Assembly (NCBI GenBank): GCA_964434955.1
Contig: CAYSXI010000049.1
Coordinates: 1 to 29,103, forward strand
Direction: 5' to 3'
DNA: 29,103 bases
Origin: JANQLU01 sp964434955
GTDB taxonomy: Bacteria > Planctomycetota > Planctomycetia > Pirellulales > Pirellulaceae
Position 1 is the first letter of the stretch. Each line of letters opens with the position of its first letter. Position numbers and translations under genes: made by a program. The notes beneath the pieces are model-generated. The model saw nothing but the letters and a program-made list of their open reading frames with translations. It was not told the DNA's origin and did not search any database. Positions 7,823-17,549 of the stretch are shown here, piece by piece.

Positions 7823-10429
7823 TTAAAGCAATTTTGTTTTCTTGCGAATGGACCATTCAAGTGTCAACAAGAACACGAGGATGCCAAAAATAAAGTATCG
7901 CAGGGGTGTCTTGCGACCGAACAGGCTGGTTTCGATGTCCCAGAGCGGAATCGGCGGCGTATTGATTTCCGTCGTCGTATTCATGTCGGGCAACAAGTCC
8001 GCCAATTTGTCCAGTTCGTCCATCTGGATGACTTTTCCTTTGGACTCTTTGGCGATTTGTTCGAGCAGGCTCTCGTTCAGCCAGTAATTGTTGGACTCAA
8101 TGCGAGGTGGATCGACCCGGTACTTGGTGTCCTTGATCACTCCCTCGTCCTCTTCCGAACCCAGGTCCACGTTCACGGTGAATCCGCCCGTTTGTTGGGC
8201 AATAAAGGAAGCCTCAAAGGTGCCTGTTTGCTGGGGAAGTTGTTTGAGTTCGATATCCCGGACGCGGCCGTCTTCACCGCGGATCTGGGCTTTTACCGAT
8301 TGAGCATCCAGTGGCTCAAATTGTTCGTTCAGAATTCTCGCCGTGAGTGTTACCTTGTCGCCGATCTCATAGTCGGTTCGATCCGGATCAATGACGCCCC
8401 GCGAATCGCCTTGAAGCGATCGGGTTTCAATCAGGAAGCGGCAGATTTGAATCCAGAAGCGATCGAAAAACTGGGCTTGCACGCCAACTCGTCGCCAACG
8501 CCAGGTTCCATTGAAACCCATATACAAAACGTTGCCCGCACCGTAACGGCCAACGACCAGGAGCGGCTGATTGCCCTCGGTTCCAACCTGATCACCGCGT
8601 TCGAGCAAGACTTTTGCCGTCGGCTTGGCCGCCAGAGTTGGGTAGCTCCAGTAAATACTTGGCATGTCCGCCCAACGAGCGCGATTCACTGCCGGATCGG
8701 CATCGAATTTCATTACCGCATGATCCAGATTGAAATCGACCGGAAGCATTTTGCCCGGGCGGCTAATGTCGCTCATCAAAATCTGGCTCGATTCCAGGAC
8801 ATCCCCATCGCCGAAGCGAACCGGCAAAATCTGGCGAATAATGTCCAAGCGATTCAGCGTGATAAATTCCGTCGTGTATTTGGGACCCGTCATGTACAGA
8901 AAACCGCCGGCTTTTCGGCGAATGAACTGTCGCAAATCGGAAATCCATTCGTTGTCGAATTCATTCGGATTCGGGTCGAACATCATGATGACGTTGTATT
9001 TACCCAGCTCCTTGATTCCCCTTGGGAGGACACTGATCGGCTCATTTCCTTCTTGCGGACGATCTTCGTCCATGGTCTGAAGCCAACAGGAAATCGAAAT
9101 CGACTTGTCTCGCTGGAGCAATCGCTGGACCATCCGATACTCCCAGGTCGGCGCTCCCGCAATCAGAAGGACTTTCACCTTCTGGTCAACGACGTCGATG
9201 ACTTCCGTGCGCTTTTCGTTGTCATCGGTTTCCGTTTCATTGTCCAGCGTCTGAACGCGTACACCAAAAACGTATTTCCCCGTGTTCTTGGCAACATATT
9301 GAAAGCCGACACGCATCAAGTTCCCGGTCGCGGGGACATCAATTTCTTTCTCGTCGACGACTTCCTCATCTTCCAGCTGATCGTTGGCTTCATTGACCGA
9401 GTATTGCACCAGCTCGACGCGTACCTTGGGGAGGTCAACGCGATTCGCGTAGATCAACGCTTCGATTTCGAAAGGCTCCTGGGGGCGCACCGGCGAGCGA
9501 ACGGCAAGGCTGTTCACGCTGAGATTGACCGGAGGTTTGGGGTCGCCAAAGGGAATGATGAATATCGGTATTTCCAGTTCGGCCGCTTTCTTGGCCAACT
9601 CGATCGGGTCGCCAGAACCATTGTGTTGTCCGTCCGTCGCCAGCACGATCGCCGAAAGTCGGCTGTTCTCATTCAGCAACTCGCGAAGCACTTGCCAGAT
9701 GTCCGTGCCGCGGCCTTCGGCCAGCAAGACCGGCATCTTATTTTCAATCTCCTTGGGACCCGACTCGTCGGTTTTTGCGACGTCCTCGGACTTCCCTTTT
9801 TTGTCTGCCGGGTCTTTGTCGCCGTCATCGCTCTTTTTCGTTTGGCCGGGGAGTTCAATGTCCTCACCCGTTGCCGGCAGCGTTGTCACATCATTCAGCG
9901 AGTCAGCAAAGTCGATAATCCGGATGGAGCCTTTATCACGAAGATCCGCGACCAGTTCGCCGTCCTTGCGATTAAACGCATGCTGGAAGATGTCCGAGCG
10001 TTTGTATTTGCCGTTCTTGATATCATCAATTTTCCAGCCGGTGGCTTTTGCAATCCGCTTGGCTTGTTCCCCGTCGGTGTACTTGTCAAAGCGATCCATG
10101 GAGCGCGACGTATCGCGTCCGAATCCGATGGTGGGTTTCAACGTTCGCGTACGTTTGCGAACGATATAGGGTTGAAGCAGGAAAACAATAATCAGCAGGA
10201 CAACAACACTTCGGAGAACTGCCAGGAAGACGCGAGCACCAAAGGGGCAGGTCTTGTTCTCTTTGACGTAAAGCCAAACTACGAAGAACACGGCCGCCAA
10301 AACGGCAGCAATCAATACGAAAACGCCCCAGGATTCCGGGAGCATTCCCCATTGCAATTCGGGCGTTCCTCCCTGGCTTGGGTCATCGCCAAGGAACCAG
10401 CCCAATATTGAACCTTCGCCAATCAACAC
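7823..10429 (-). CDS. Membrane VWA protein with amidotransferase-like domain
   Basis: This 868-residue protein has two N-terminal TM helices (about 34-54 and 67-88), a VWA domain and a C-terminal TM (about 838-858). The VWA MIDAS residues are visible: D106-T-S108-R-S110 and later 'ATDGQHN'. The strand before the MIDAS is unusual, reading IGFGR instead of a run of aliphatic residues. The central part ('KVLLIAGAPTWEYRMVQRLL', 'GFLYMTGPK', 'LLVVGRYGAGNVLYMGFNGTW') matches the class I glutamine-amidotransferase-like fold seen in planctomycete VWA proteins, without a visible Cys-His-Glu triad. The start is GTG, supported by GAGG 6 nt upstream; an overlapping ATG in that spacer is out of frame and stops at once. 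It sits between the PQQ gene (55 nt) and the DUF4175-like gene (27 nt). Confidence 0.82.
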   Translation of the reverse strand: MLIGEGSILGWFLGDDPSQGGTPELQWGMLPESWGVFVLIAAVLAAVFFVVWLYVKENKTCPFGARVFLAVLRSVVVLLIIVFLLQPYIVRKRTRTLKPTIGFGRDTSRSMDRFDKYTDGEQAKRIAKATGWKIDDIKNGKYKRSDIFQHAFNRKDGELVADLRDKGSIRIIDFADSLNDVTTLPATGEDIELPGQTKKSDDGDKDPADKKGKSEDVAKTDESGPKEIENKMPVLLAEGRGTDIWQVLRELLNENSRLSAIVLATDGQHNGSGDPIELAKKAAELEIPIFIIPFGDPKPPVNLSVNSLAVRSPVRPQEPFEIEALIYANRVDLPKVRVELVQYSVNEANDQLEDEEVVDEKEIDVPATGNLMRVGFQYVAKNTGKYVFGVRVQTLDNETETDDNEKRTEVIDVVDQKVKVLLIAGAPTWEYRMVQRLLQRDKSISISCWLQTMDEDRPQEGNEPISVLPRGIKELGKYNVIMMFDPNPNEFDNEWISDLRQFIRRKAGGFLYMTGPKYTTEFITLNRLDIIRQILPVRFGDGDVLESSQILMSDISRPGKMLPVDFNLDHAVMKFDADPAVNRARWADMPSIYWSYPTLAAKPTAKVLLERGDQVGTEGNQPLLVVGRYGAGNVLYMGFNGTWRWRRVGVQAQFFDRFWIQICRFLIETRSLQGDSRGVIDPDRTDYEIGDKVTLTARILNEQFEPLDAQSVKAQIRGEDGRVRDIELKQLPQQTGTFEASFIAQQTGGFTVNVDLGSEEDEGVIKDTKYRVDPPRIESNNYWLNESLLEQIAKESKGKVIQMDELDKLADLLPDMNTTTEINTPPIPLWDIETSLFGRKTPLRYFIFGILVFLLTLEWSIRKKTKLL

Positions 10430-10484
10430 GGCATACCTCGTTGTAAATTATTTCGTCCGGCTTCAACGAAGACGGATTTGGCTT

Positions 10485-13010
10485 TTAGTTTTTGTCTTTT
10501 TCGGCTTTTTTATCTTTGGCCGTACCGGCTTTAGCCGCACCAGCTTTGTCCTCTCCATCCGCCTCTTCTTTTTTGGCTGGGGGTTCGGTCGTTTCTGGCT
10601 CGTCGGGAACGGGCCCCAATGCCATCACTCGATTGGCATTCAGGATCCAAAGTTTTTCCCCGTCACTGTACAAGTTACCGACCGGTGAACGTCCAGGCAG
10701 GCGAACACCCACCCGATTGAGAACTTTGCCGGTTTTCAAATCAAACTGAACAATCGTCTGGCCGATCGGCATGAAGACTCCGTCGGGAGTCACCATGCCC
10801 CTGCCGTCACTTGAATTTCCGCTGAAGTGTTTTTCCGCCGTCCAGATCATTCGGCCATCGCCATCCAGGTCATAGGCGATCACGTTTGTATCGCTAGCTG
10901 CGTACAGGTAGTTGTCGTAAACGCCAATGACGTAATCGACCTTGGTGCCAAAAATGTCGTGAGCTGGAGCTTTCCAGACCTTGGCACCCGTTTGTCGGTC
11001 GTAGCCGGCAATCTCGTCATGGTCGGACGCGAGTAAGACCAGGTGATTGCCATGCGGGATCAAAAGATCATGAGAAAATCCACGCAAACTCAACATCGTG
11101 GTTTGAATCCCAATGTCTCGCATTCCCGTGTTGACCGTCCCTCGGCGTGCGTAACGTCGTGCGAATCGAACAGAACCCGTCGCCGGATCCAAAACAAAAA
11201 ATGCACCGTAGCCGCAATTGACATACAGATCGCTACCTTCCAAGGTCATCAAGATCGAGGCCCATTGCTTGGAGCCGGTTGAAGGCTCGTCACACAAGAA
11301 CGATTTCCAAACTCGCTTGCCGCCTTTCTCGATATCGAGTGCATGAACCCAAATCGAACCACCCGAGTTGACAGGTACCAATAGCAGGTTTCCATAGCCG
11401 ATCGGCGAACCCATGACCCCTGTTTCTTCTTCTTCATCCTCGGCCGGATCTTTTTTCTTGGGCTTCTCGTTCGACATCGCGGCCAAAGGCGGATAACGCC
11501 ACATGAATTGACCGGTTTCAATGTTATAGGCGGTCAAGTTGTTGATTCGTGTCCTGCGCGGCGTCGTTCCATAATTGAAGTTCTGGGTTCGTCGCCGCGG
11601 CAACTCATCGGGATCGCTGTACTCTTTCCCTTCCACCGTGTAGACGACGCCTTTGTAGATTGACATCGTTTGATGGATTTCGTCGTTGAAATCGAGAATC
11701 GTGTGATGTTCTTTGGGAACCGTATTCGAAGCAAATGGACCATTGTTGTTGTATCGCTTCATGGAAAGCAGGATTTCGGTGGCGCCGTCATAGTCGTATC
11801 GATTGAGCCAAAGAGGTCGCCAAAAGACGTTGATGTCTTTCGCATCCTTTTTCCAGACGGAGAGATCCGCTCCGGTTTTGTAAAACATCAAGTCTTTGGT
11901 GAACAAGAGCTCGCCGGAGGGGCGCCAATGATTTTTTGCCCATGACTCCGCCAGCTTTTTGTCATTGCTGGAGATGAAGTCGGTTGGCGGTTTCAAGGAA
12001 ACCTGTCCCTGAACATGCTCGGGACTGTATTCGTTTCGTGGATCGACGGCGTAAGTCCAAATCGGGTGCAAATCCTGGTTGAACACGTCCAAGGGGAACC
12101 GCGGCATCACGCCTGTTCGGCGTTGATTGCCAAGGCGCATCGACCAACTCTGCTGTTCTTTGGAATCTTTGATATAAGCGTCCGCATTCTGGATCGCGGT
12201 CGAGATCTGGGCGATCTTGTCGGTCTTGTTTCCGCCTGCAATTTCTTTGGCTTTCGCCAAGGCTTCGTCAGAAGCACTTTTATTTCCAACGTACGCATAA
12301 GAAAGTGCCAGTCGCATCCAGACTTCGGACAAGTCAATCGAAGGGTCGGGATAGCTGTCGACAATTTTTCGATGCAGACGAATTGCGCCAATGAAGTCGA
12401 ATCGGTCGAGGTAGTAGTTGCCCAATTCAAATGCGGCCTCATCGCCAATCGAGCTAACAAAGTACTCCTTGACGATCTTGCTGAGTGCACCGACGCGCCC
12501 ATTTTGCGATCCCACCGCCATGATTTCCTTGGCGCTGGCATCGGCCGTGATTCGATACATCTGCAAGCCTTCCGCAGGAAGCTTGGCAATAATGTTTTCA
12601 ACCTGTTGGCCGAGCGAGTAGTAGGTCTTGCCGTCTTCGGAATAAAGGGCATCACCACTCTTCTCGAGAACCGCTTGCCAGAGTTTGGCAGCGATCCGGT
12701 AGTTTCCGTCTTCGCGGTATCGCTCGGCCTTTTTCAACAGTGATTCAAGATCGGGATCGGTTTTGAGACCGGCTCCTTCGGTGTCGTCGATTTTTTCGTC
12801 CGGAATCGGAGCTTCTTCGACGATCAAGCCACCAAAGTCCCCGCGAACGGCACGAAAACCCTGCCCCTTCGCCTCAGCGAAAAGCAGGAGCAACATGGCG
12901 GAACCGGCAAGCATCGCCAGAAGCCCGCGAATGACATGGGTACGCAAGTCCATTCGTACAGCTCGCGCTACCGAATTTCCATCCAATTTTCTGCCTTGAA
13001 TGCTGTTCAT
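10485..13010 (-). CDS. Secreted TPR plus PQQ-type beta-propeller protein
   Basis: An 841-residue protein with an N-terminal hydrophobic segment (about 28-47, 'LLAMLAGSAMLLLLFAEAKG') that serves as a signal peptide or anchor. TPR-like helices follow at about 85-270 ('GNYRIAAKLWQAVLEKSGD'). A PQQ-type propeller spans about 290-790, seen in repeated blades such as 'LDPATGSVRFARRY', 'YDRQTGAKVWKAPAH' and 'FDLKTGKVLNRVGVRLPG'. The tail is Lys/Ala/Glu-rich. Three in-frame ATGs are possible. I choose the one at 13010 because AGGGA lies about 6 nt before it. The ATG at 13067 has only an adjacent TAAGG; the one at 12953 has no ribosome site. There is no sign of dehydrogenase residues, so a binding or scaffold propeller is more likely than an enzyme. 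It is in the MoxR/VWA operon, directly after the BatA-like gene. Confidence 0.83.
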   Translation of the reverse strand: MNSIQGRKLDGNSVARAVRMDLRTHVIRGLLAMLAGSAMLLLLFAEAKGQGFRAVRGDFGGLIVEEAPIPDEKIDDTEGAGLKTDPDLESLLKKAERYREDGNYRIAAKLWQAVLEKSGDALYSEDGKTYYSLGQQVENIIAKLPAEGLQMYRITADASAKEIMAVGSQNGRVGALSKIVKEYFVSSIGDEAAFELGNYYLDRFDFIGAIRLHRKIVDSYPDPSIDLSEVWMRLALSYAYVGNKSASDEALAKAKEIAGGNKTDKIAQISTAIQNADAYIKDSKEQQSWSMRLGNQRRTGVMPRFPLDVFNQDLHPIWTYAVDPRNEYSPEHVQGQVSLKPPTDFISSNDKKLAESWAKNHWRPSGELLFTKDLMFYKTGADLSVWKKDAKDINVFWRPLWLNRYDYDGATEILLSMKRYNNNGPFASNTVPKEHHTILDFNDEIHQTMSIYKGVVYTVEGKEYSDPDELPRRRTQNFNYGTTPRRTRINNLTAYNIETGQFMWRYPPLAAMSNEKPKKKDPAEDEEEETGVMGSPIGYGNLLLVPVNSGGSIWVHALDIEKGGKRVWKSFLCDEPSTGSKQWASILMTLEGSDLYVNCGYGAFFVLDPATGSVRFARRYARRGTVNTGMRDIGIQTTMLSLRGFSHDLLIPHGNHLVLLASDHDEIAGYDRQTGAKVWKAPAHDIFGTKVDYVIGVYDNYLYAASDTNVIAYDLDGDGRMIWTAEKHFSGNSSDGRGMVTPDGVFMPIGQTIVQFDLKTGKVLNRVGVRLPGRSPVGNLYSDGEKLWILNANRVMALGPVPDEPETTEPPAKKEEADGEDKAGAAKAGTAKDKKAEKDKN

Positions 13011-13076
13011 GACTTTCCCTTTGATTGCCCTGGGAACCTCACGATCGAATCGCGAAGCCTGTACCATCCTTACGCG

Positions 13077-15356
13077 TTATCTTTTACGTCCAAACCACCA
13101 GCCGAGAAACTGCTCCAGTCCCAGAATCACGCCAAGCGCGACCAGGAATGCATACCAGATTTCGCTGTTTCCCGTGCTGACCGTTTCGGCAGCCAGTTCG
13201 GTGTCGCTCACCAAGCGAGTTTTGGCACCGAAGTATTCATTGCCCAACACCTGCATGTCGAGTCGTTTAAGGTCGCCCTCATCCGGTTCCACGTTGGCCG
13301 CAAAAAACACTTCTCGTGTTTCGCGGGCGTCTTTTGGTTTCAAGACCAGTTTGTAGATTCCGCGACGATCAATCTCATCAAATGTCGCTCGCTGCATGAT
13401 GCTGGAGGCATCGTTTTCATCCGCTGCCTTGGTTGTTGTATCAATCTTTTCTTTTTCCGGATTGATCAAGGAAACGTCACGATTGAAGCTCGATAAGTCG
13501 ACCAGGTGAGAAATCTCGCCACCAATTTTGACTTGGGAATCGCCGCTGATGTTTCCGATCAGGTATTCGATCATCGGGATAATGACCAATGGATAGCAGA
13601 CTTCATTCTGCGGCCAGTTGGTCCAGTCGGCATCGGCGCCCATCGTCATGGTGACCACGCGTCCCTGGCCGATGGTTCGCTCCGCCATCGCGACCGAGCT
13701 GTTTTCGTCGGTCATTCTCAGATAAACCTGAACCGACTTGTCTTTGTCGTCATAAGTCGAGCCCCACCAGTTGAACGTCTCGATCTTCTCGAACAAGTTG
13801 TCGTCCAGGCTGAGGACAATGTCGAAAGCCGGGTGACGATTTTTTGTATCAATCGAGAACAACTTCCAGTCGGATTGACTGGAGTCGCCCAGAATTTCAG
13901 TCAACTTGATAGGCGACAACCCCGAGTCAAAAAACGATTCGTTGAAAGTCGAAGCGCGAACCTGGTCGCCGGGAAGGAAAACCAGGCCGCCCCCTTCGTT
14001 GGTCCATTGTTTCAGGGCGTCGATTCGCTCTTTGCCGGCTTCGTCAATATTGCAAAGAAATATCGCTTTGTATTTGGCAAGCGAAATCGTCTCCAGTTCG
14101 CTGACGGTGATCGTGTCGACAATCAAACCTGCCCCGGATACTTCCAGGCTCCGCAGGTAATGCGTGTCGCTACGCTCGGACACCGCCGACGGATCGCCAT
14201 CGACCAGAAGCACGGGAATGCCGTCGAGTACGCGGGCTGCAAAATACGCGGTGCTGTCTTCTGTCAGCGAGTCGACCACGACGCCGTCCAGGACGATCTC
14301 CGCCTGGACTTTGTAGTTCTTCAAGTTGTCCGCAATCTGTTCGCGAATGTCCTCGTCGTCACGATCTTCGCCACGGTGCGACTGAAACAGATGCTGAAAC
14401 TCTTTGGTTTGACTTTCGCCGGGAGCCAACGATTCAATCGAATCGGTTTGAACCGATGTCGCGGAGTCATCGACTTGGAAGCGAATTTGGACGTTGTCGG
14501 CCCGCTTTCGCCCCTGGTTGGTGACCGTGACTTCAAATCGCACATTCGTTTCCGCGACCAGTTTATCTTCTGTCTTGATCGAAGTGATCGTCAGGTTTTC
14601 CTCGACATCGTTTCCGACATCCACCAAGAAGGTCGAAAGGACATTTTCGTAGGTGCCCAATCGCTCCACGATCTTGTTCGGTGCGTTCTCTTCACCCTCC
14701 GGACGCTGCCAGTCCTGCTGACGAAGGTCGGTAACCACGTAGACGACGCGATTCACGTTTTCCTTCTGGTCCTGCAGAAGCCCTTCAATTTCGAGCAGCG
14801 ACAAATCGTAGTCGGCGGCCTGGTCGGAGACCTTGATGTCGTCAATTCGCTGCAACAGCGAATTGAGTTTGTTGGCATCAACCGGTTCATTGTCGACAAA
14901 AGGCTTTTCAGGCTGACTGGTGAGAATCACGGTTAGCCAGTCGTCGCGATTGTTGTTGACGGATTGATTCAAAAGCTGCTTGATCGCGCCCTTGGACTTG
15001 TCCAGGCTCGATTGATTGCTGACTTGAACCGATTGACTGAGTGAATCGTCAAGGATGACGATGTGTTGGAATTGTTGCGTGTTGGAAAAGGCTTTCGTTA
15101 GAGCCGAAGGCAAAAACATTCGGGCCAGGAACAATCCGATCAGCAACATCGCCAGGCAGCGAAGCAAGAGCAGAATAAAGTTCTCGATTTTGACGCGGCG
15201 GCGATTTTTCTTGTCGGCCTCGAAAAGAAAATCCATCGCGGCCCAGTTGATGATTTTATATCGTCGCTTGTTCAGCAAGTGAATGATGATCGGCGAAGCG
15301 ACGGCAAGCACTCCCAGCATTGGCATGAACGGGTTGAGTGCGCTGAAAATTCCCAT
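13077..15356 (-). CDS. BatA-domain VWA membrane protein
   Basis: A 759-residue protein that starts with the aerotolerance-regulator N-terminal (BatA) module: TM1 at about 9-28 with 'IIIHLLNKRRYKIINWAAMD', a basic 'KKNRRRVKIENF' loop and TM2 at 58-80. A VWA domain follows with MIDAS D103-D-S105-L-S107. An Ig-like region comes next ('VRFEVTVTNQGRKRADNVQIRF' family pattern, given in part). An amidotransferase-like fold is seen at 'IPVLLVDGDPS' and 'GGGLVFLPGDQVRA'. A C-terminal TM ends in GRKR. GGA lies 7 nt before the ATG. In Bat operons BatA-type proteins work with MoxR ATPases in envelope stress tolerance; that this applies here is inference from order and domains. It lies 61 nt after the DUF58 gene and 66 nt before the chosen PQQ start. 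Confidence 0.86.
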   Translation of the reverse strand: MGIFSALNPFMPMLGVLAVASPIIIHLLNKRRYKIINWAAMDFLFEADKKNRRRVKIENFILLLLRCLAMLLIGLFLARMFLPSALTKAFSNTQQFQHIVILDDSLSQSVQVSNQSSLDKSKGAIKQLLNQSVNNNRDDWLTVILTSQPEKPFVDNEPVDANKLNSLLQRIDDIKVSDQAADYDLSLLEIEGLLQDQKENVNRVVYVVTDLRQQDWQRPEGEENAPNKIVERLGTYENVLSTFLVDVGNDVEENLTITSIKTEDKLVAETNVRFEVTVTNQGRKRADNVQIRFQVDDSATSVQTDSIESLAPGESQTKEFQHLFQSHRGEDRDDEDIREQIADNLKNYKVQAEIVLDGVVVDSLTEDSTAYFAARVLDGIPVLLVDGDPSAVSERSDTHYLRSLEVSGAGLIVDTITVSELETISLAKYKAIFLCNIDEAGKERIDALKQWTNEGGGLVFLPGDQVRASTFNESFFDSGLSPIKLTEILGDSSQSDWKLFSIDTKNRHPAFDIVLSLDDNLFEKIETFNWWGSTYDDKDKSVQVYLRMTDENSSVAMAERTIGQGRVVTMTMGADADWTNWPQNEVCYPLVIIPMIEYLIGNISGDSQVKIGGEISHLVDLSSFNRDVSLINPEKEKIDTTTKAADENDASSIMQRATFDEIDRRGIYKLVLKPKDARETREVFFAANVEPDEGDLKRLDMQVLGNEYFGAKTRLVSDTELAAETVSTGNSEIWYAFLVALGVILGLEQFLGWWFGRKR

Positions 15357-15417
15357 TTTGTATCCAGGTTACCGGCTATTCGTTGGTTTGTTCGATTCAG
15401 TAATTGTGGGTCGTTGG

Positions 15418-16344
15418 TTAGCGACGCAGAAGGTTGCGGCGCGATTTTTGGCGGAAGCTCATGTAAGTCGAGAGAACCGCGTCGAGCGGTTTCGAGGTGT
15501 CCAGCAACACGTGGTCGATGCCGCCGGATGCGCAGGTTTTCTTGACCCGCGTCATGTAACGCTCAACCGCCTCCAAGTAGGACTGCCGCAGAGCGCGAGG
15601 TTCGGTGTGCAACTGGGCTTGAATCTCGAGCCCTTTGAAAAGCGTGTTGTCTTCGAAAGGGAATTCCAACTCGTGGTGGTGCATCACATGGAAGACCACG
15701 ACTTCGTGCCGCCGCAAGCGGAATTGTTCCAGCATTTGTTTGAGCGAATCCATGTCGACAAACAAATCGGAGAACAGGATCACCATCCCCCGCTGCTTGA
15801 CCTGGCTGGCCAGCTGAAGAAACACATCGCTGATGTCGGTTTTCTCTTCTGGCTCCATGGTCTCCAAAGCATGAAGCATGAACTTCAGGTGCGATGGATG
15901 CAGACTCGGTTTCAAGGCCTGCTCGATCTTGTTGCTGAACAACACGAGGCCAACCGAATCCTGTTGCTGTTGCATGAAGTAAGCCAGGCTGGCCGCGGCC
16001 GTGGAGGCATAGTCAAACTTGCTCCAGCCATCCGCTTCACCGTATCGCATCGATTTACTGCAATCGACGAGGATGTTGCATTTGAGGTTTGTTTCCTCTT
16101 CGTACTCTTTGATGTAAAGCCGGTCTGTCTTCGACCAGACTTTCCAATCAATGTGTTTGATGTCGTCCCCGGGAGCGTATTCCCGATGGGTTGCGAATTC
16201 AACCGCAAGACCGTTGTAGGGACTCCGGTGCTTCCCGGTCAAAAAACCTTCCACCACCAAACGAGCGCGTATCTCCATCCGCTTGATTTTTTCAAGCGTC
16301 TTCGGATCGAGGTATTTGTCGAGCGTTAAATCTGCGGATGCCAT
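15418..16344 (-). CDS. DUF58 VWA-like protein
   Basis: A 308-residue soluble protein. The DUF58 signature is clear at about 53-83: 'REYAPGDDIKHIDWKVWSKT' followed by L-Y-I-K-E-Y-E-E-E. A VWA-like fold follows with MIDAS D94-C-S96-K-S98, and 'MVILFSDLF' marks a later metal-proximal strand. DUF58 proteins are regularly paired with MoxR AAA+ ATPases, and here moxR is the gene directly upstream (134 nt). AAGGA lies 7 nt before the ATG. The length is normal for the short DUF58 form without TM helices. A role as adaptor or substrate-recognition partner of the MoxR ATPase is established only for a few relatives and is inferred here. Confidence 0.9.
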   Translation of the reverse strand: MASADLTLDKYLDPKTLEKIKRMEIRARLVVEGFLTGKHRSPYNGLAVEFATHREYAPGDDIKHIDWKVWSKTDRLYIKEYEEETNLKCNILVDCSKSMRYGEADGWSKFDYASTAAASLAYFMQQQQDSVGLVLFSNKIEQALKPSLHPSHLKFMLHALETMEPEEKTDISDVFLQLASQVKQRGMVILFSDLFVDMDSLKQMLEQFRLRRHEVVVFHVMHHHELEFPFEDNTLFKGLEIQAQLHTEPRALRQSYLEAVERYMTRVKKTCASGGIDHVLLDTSKPLDAVLSTYMSFRQKSRRNLLRR

Positions 16345-16478
16345 CGAGTTTCCTTGTGTCGATAATCATGGGTCGATTTTTGACGTCGAACAAAAGCCCG
16401 CAGGCTCCCATTAACGGGACAAAAACCGAAGCAATCCAAACCGAATTTTGATTCCGATCTGGATTGCCAGCCAATCAA

Positions 16479-17549
16479 CTAATTGGCAAACGCTTTTTGC
16501 AATGAAGGCGCGACTTCATCGCCTTCGTTGCGTTCAGGAAGTTCCGCGATCAAGCGATCGATCACGGCATCCGAATTGATGCCAGCCGATTCCGCTGTAA
16601 AGTTCGTAATCACTCGGTGACGAAGCACCGGTTTGGCGACGGCCTTAATGTCATCCGTCGTGACATAGGATCGACCTTCGAGAACCGCGCGAGCTTTGCC
16701 GCCCAGCAACAGGTACTGAACCCCTCGTGGCCCCGAACCCCAGCCGACGGATTCGCGAACAAATTCGGGAGCGTCGTCTTCGCGGACGCGCGTCGCGCGA
16801 ACCAGACGCAACGCGTAGTGAATCACGTGTGGCGCGACCGGAACTCGGCGAACCATCTGCTGCAATCGCAGGATGTCCTCGCCCGACAAAACCTGATCGA
16901 CGTTCGTCTCAATATCGGCGGTTGTCGTTTCGGCAATCCGATACTCTTCGTCGTAGGTCGGATAGTTGACGAAGACCTTGAACATGAAACGGTCCTGCTG
17001 CGCCTCGGGGAGCGTGTAAGTTCCTTCCTGCTCAATCGGGTTTTGCGTCGCGAGAACGAAGAAAGGAGAAGGAAGTGGGTTGCGGTGTCCGCCGATCGTC
17101 ACCTGCTTTTCCTGCATCGACTCCAGCAAAGCTGCCTGGGTCTTGGGAGGTGTTCGGTTGATCTCGTCCGCCAAAATGATGTTGGCAAAAATGGGACCCT
17201 TGAGAAATTTGAATTCGCGAACACCTGAAGTCTTGTCCTCCTGGATAACTTCCGTTCCCGTGATGTCACTTGGCATCAAGTCAGGTGTAAATTGGATTCG
17301 ATTGAAATCCAGGTTGAGGGTTCGCGAGAGGGTCGACACCATCAATGTTTTTGCAAGACCGGGAACCCCCTCAAGCAGGCAGTGGCCTTGGGCAAAAATC
17401 GCGATCATCAATTGTTCAACGACTTCCTGCTGACCAACAATCACCTTCCCCAATTCCTGGCGAATGTTTTGGTAGGCCTTTTTCAAGTTGTCCAGTGCTT
17501 TGACATCATCAGCGGAAAGTTCCGGAGTGGCCGGCGAATTTTCTGACAT
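16479..17549 (-). CDS. MoxR-family AAA+ ATPase
   Basis: A 356-residue cytosolic ATPase, full length for the family. Walker A is G61-VPGLAKT, Walker B 'IILADEINR' (about 124-132), followed by the family-typical 'PPKTQAALLESMQE'. Sensor 1 is 'VLATQNP' (about 165-171), with 'LPEAQQDRFMF' after it. The C-terminal lid is present ('GRSYVTTDDIKAVAKPVLRHR'). MoxR ATPases act as chaperone-like remodelers, often with VWA proteins as partners. Four VWA or VWA-like proteins are encoded here, three directly downstream in the same direction. AAGGA lies about 8 nt before the ATG. This is the first gene of the large minus-strand cluster, and its promoter should lie in the 477-nt divergent region beyond 17549. 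Confidence 0.95.
   Translation of the reverse strand: MSENSPATPELSADDVKALDNLKKAYQNIRQELGKVIVGQQEVVEQLMIAIFAQGHCLLEGVPGLAKTLMVSTLSRTLNLDFNRIQFTPDLMPSDITGTEVIQEDKTSGVREFKFLKGPIFANIILADEINRTPPKTQAALLESMQEKQVTIGGHRNPLPSPFFVLATQNPIEQEGTYTLPEAQQDRFMFKVFVNYPTYDEEYRIAETTTADIETNVDQVLSGEDILRLQQMVRRVPVAPHVIHYALRLVRATRVREDDAPEFVRESVGWGSGPRGVQYLLLGGKARAVLEGRSYVTTDDIKAVAKPVLRHRVITNFTAESAGINSDAVIDRLIAELPERNEGDEVAPSLQKAFAN

Noticed and set aside
7748..10411. An 887-codon plus-strand open frame covering the whole VWA/amidotransferase-like gene
   Set aside because: It is antisense to a gene with clear TM helices, MIDAS and amidotransferase-like motifs. Its translation shows no domain. Scarcity of the codons TTA, CTA and TCA in the real gene leaves the opposite frame open.
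13506..14936. A 476-codon plus-strand open frame opposite the BatA-like gene
   Set aside because: Antisense shadow of a gene with BatA and VWA motifs; no recognisable domain.
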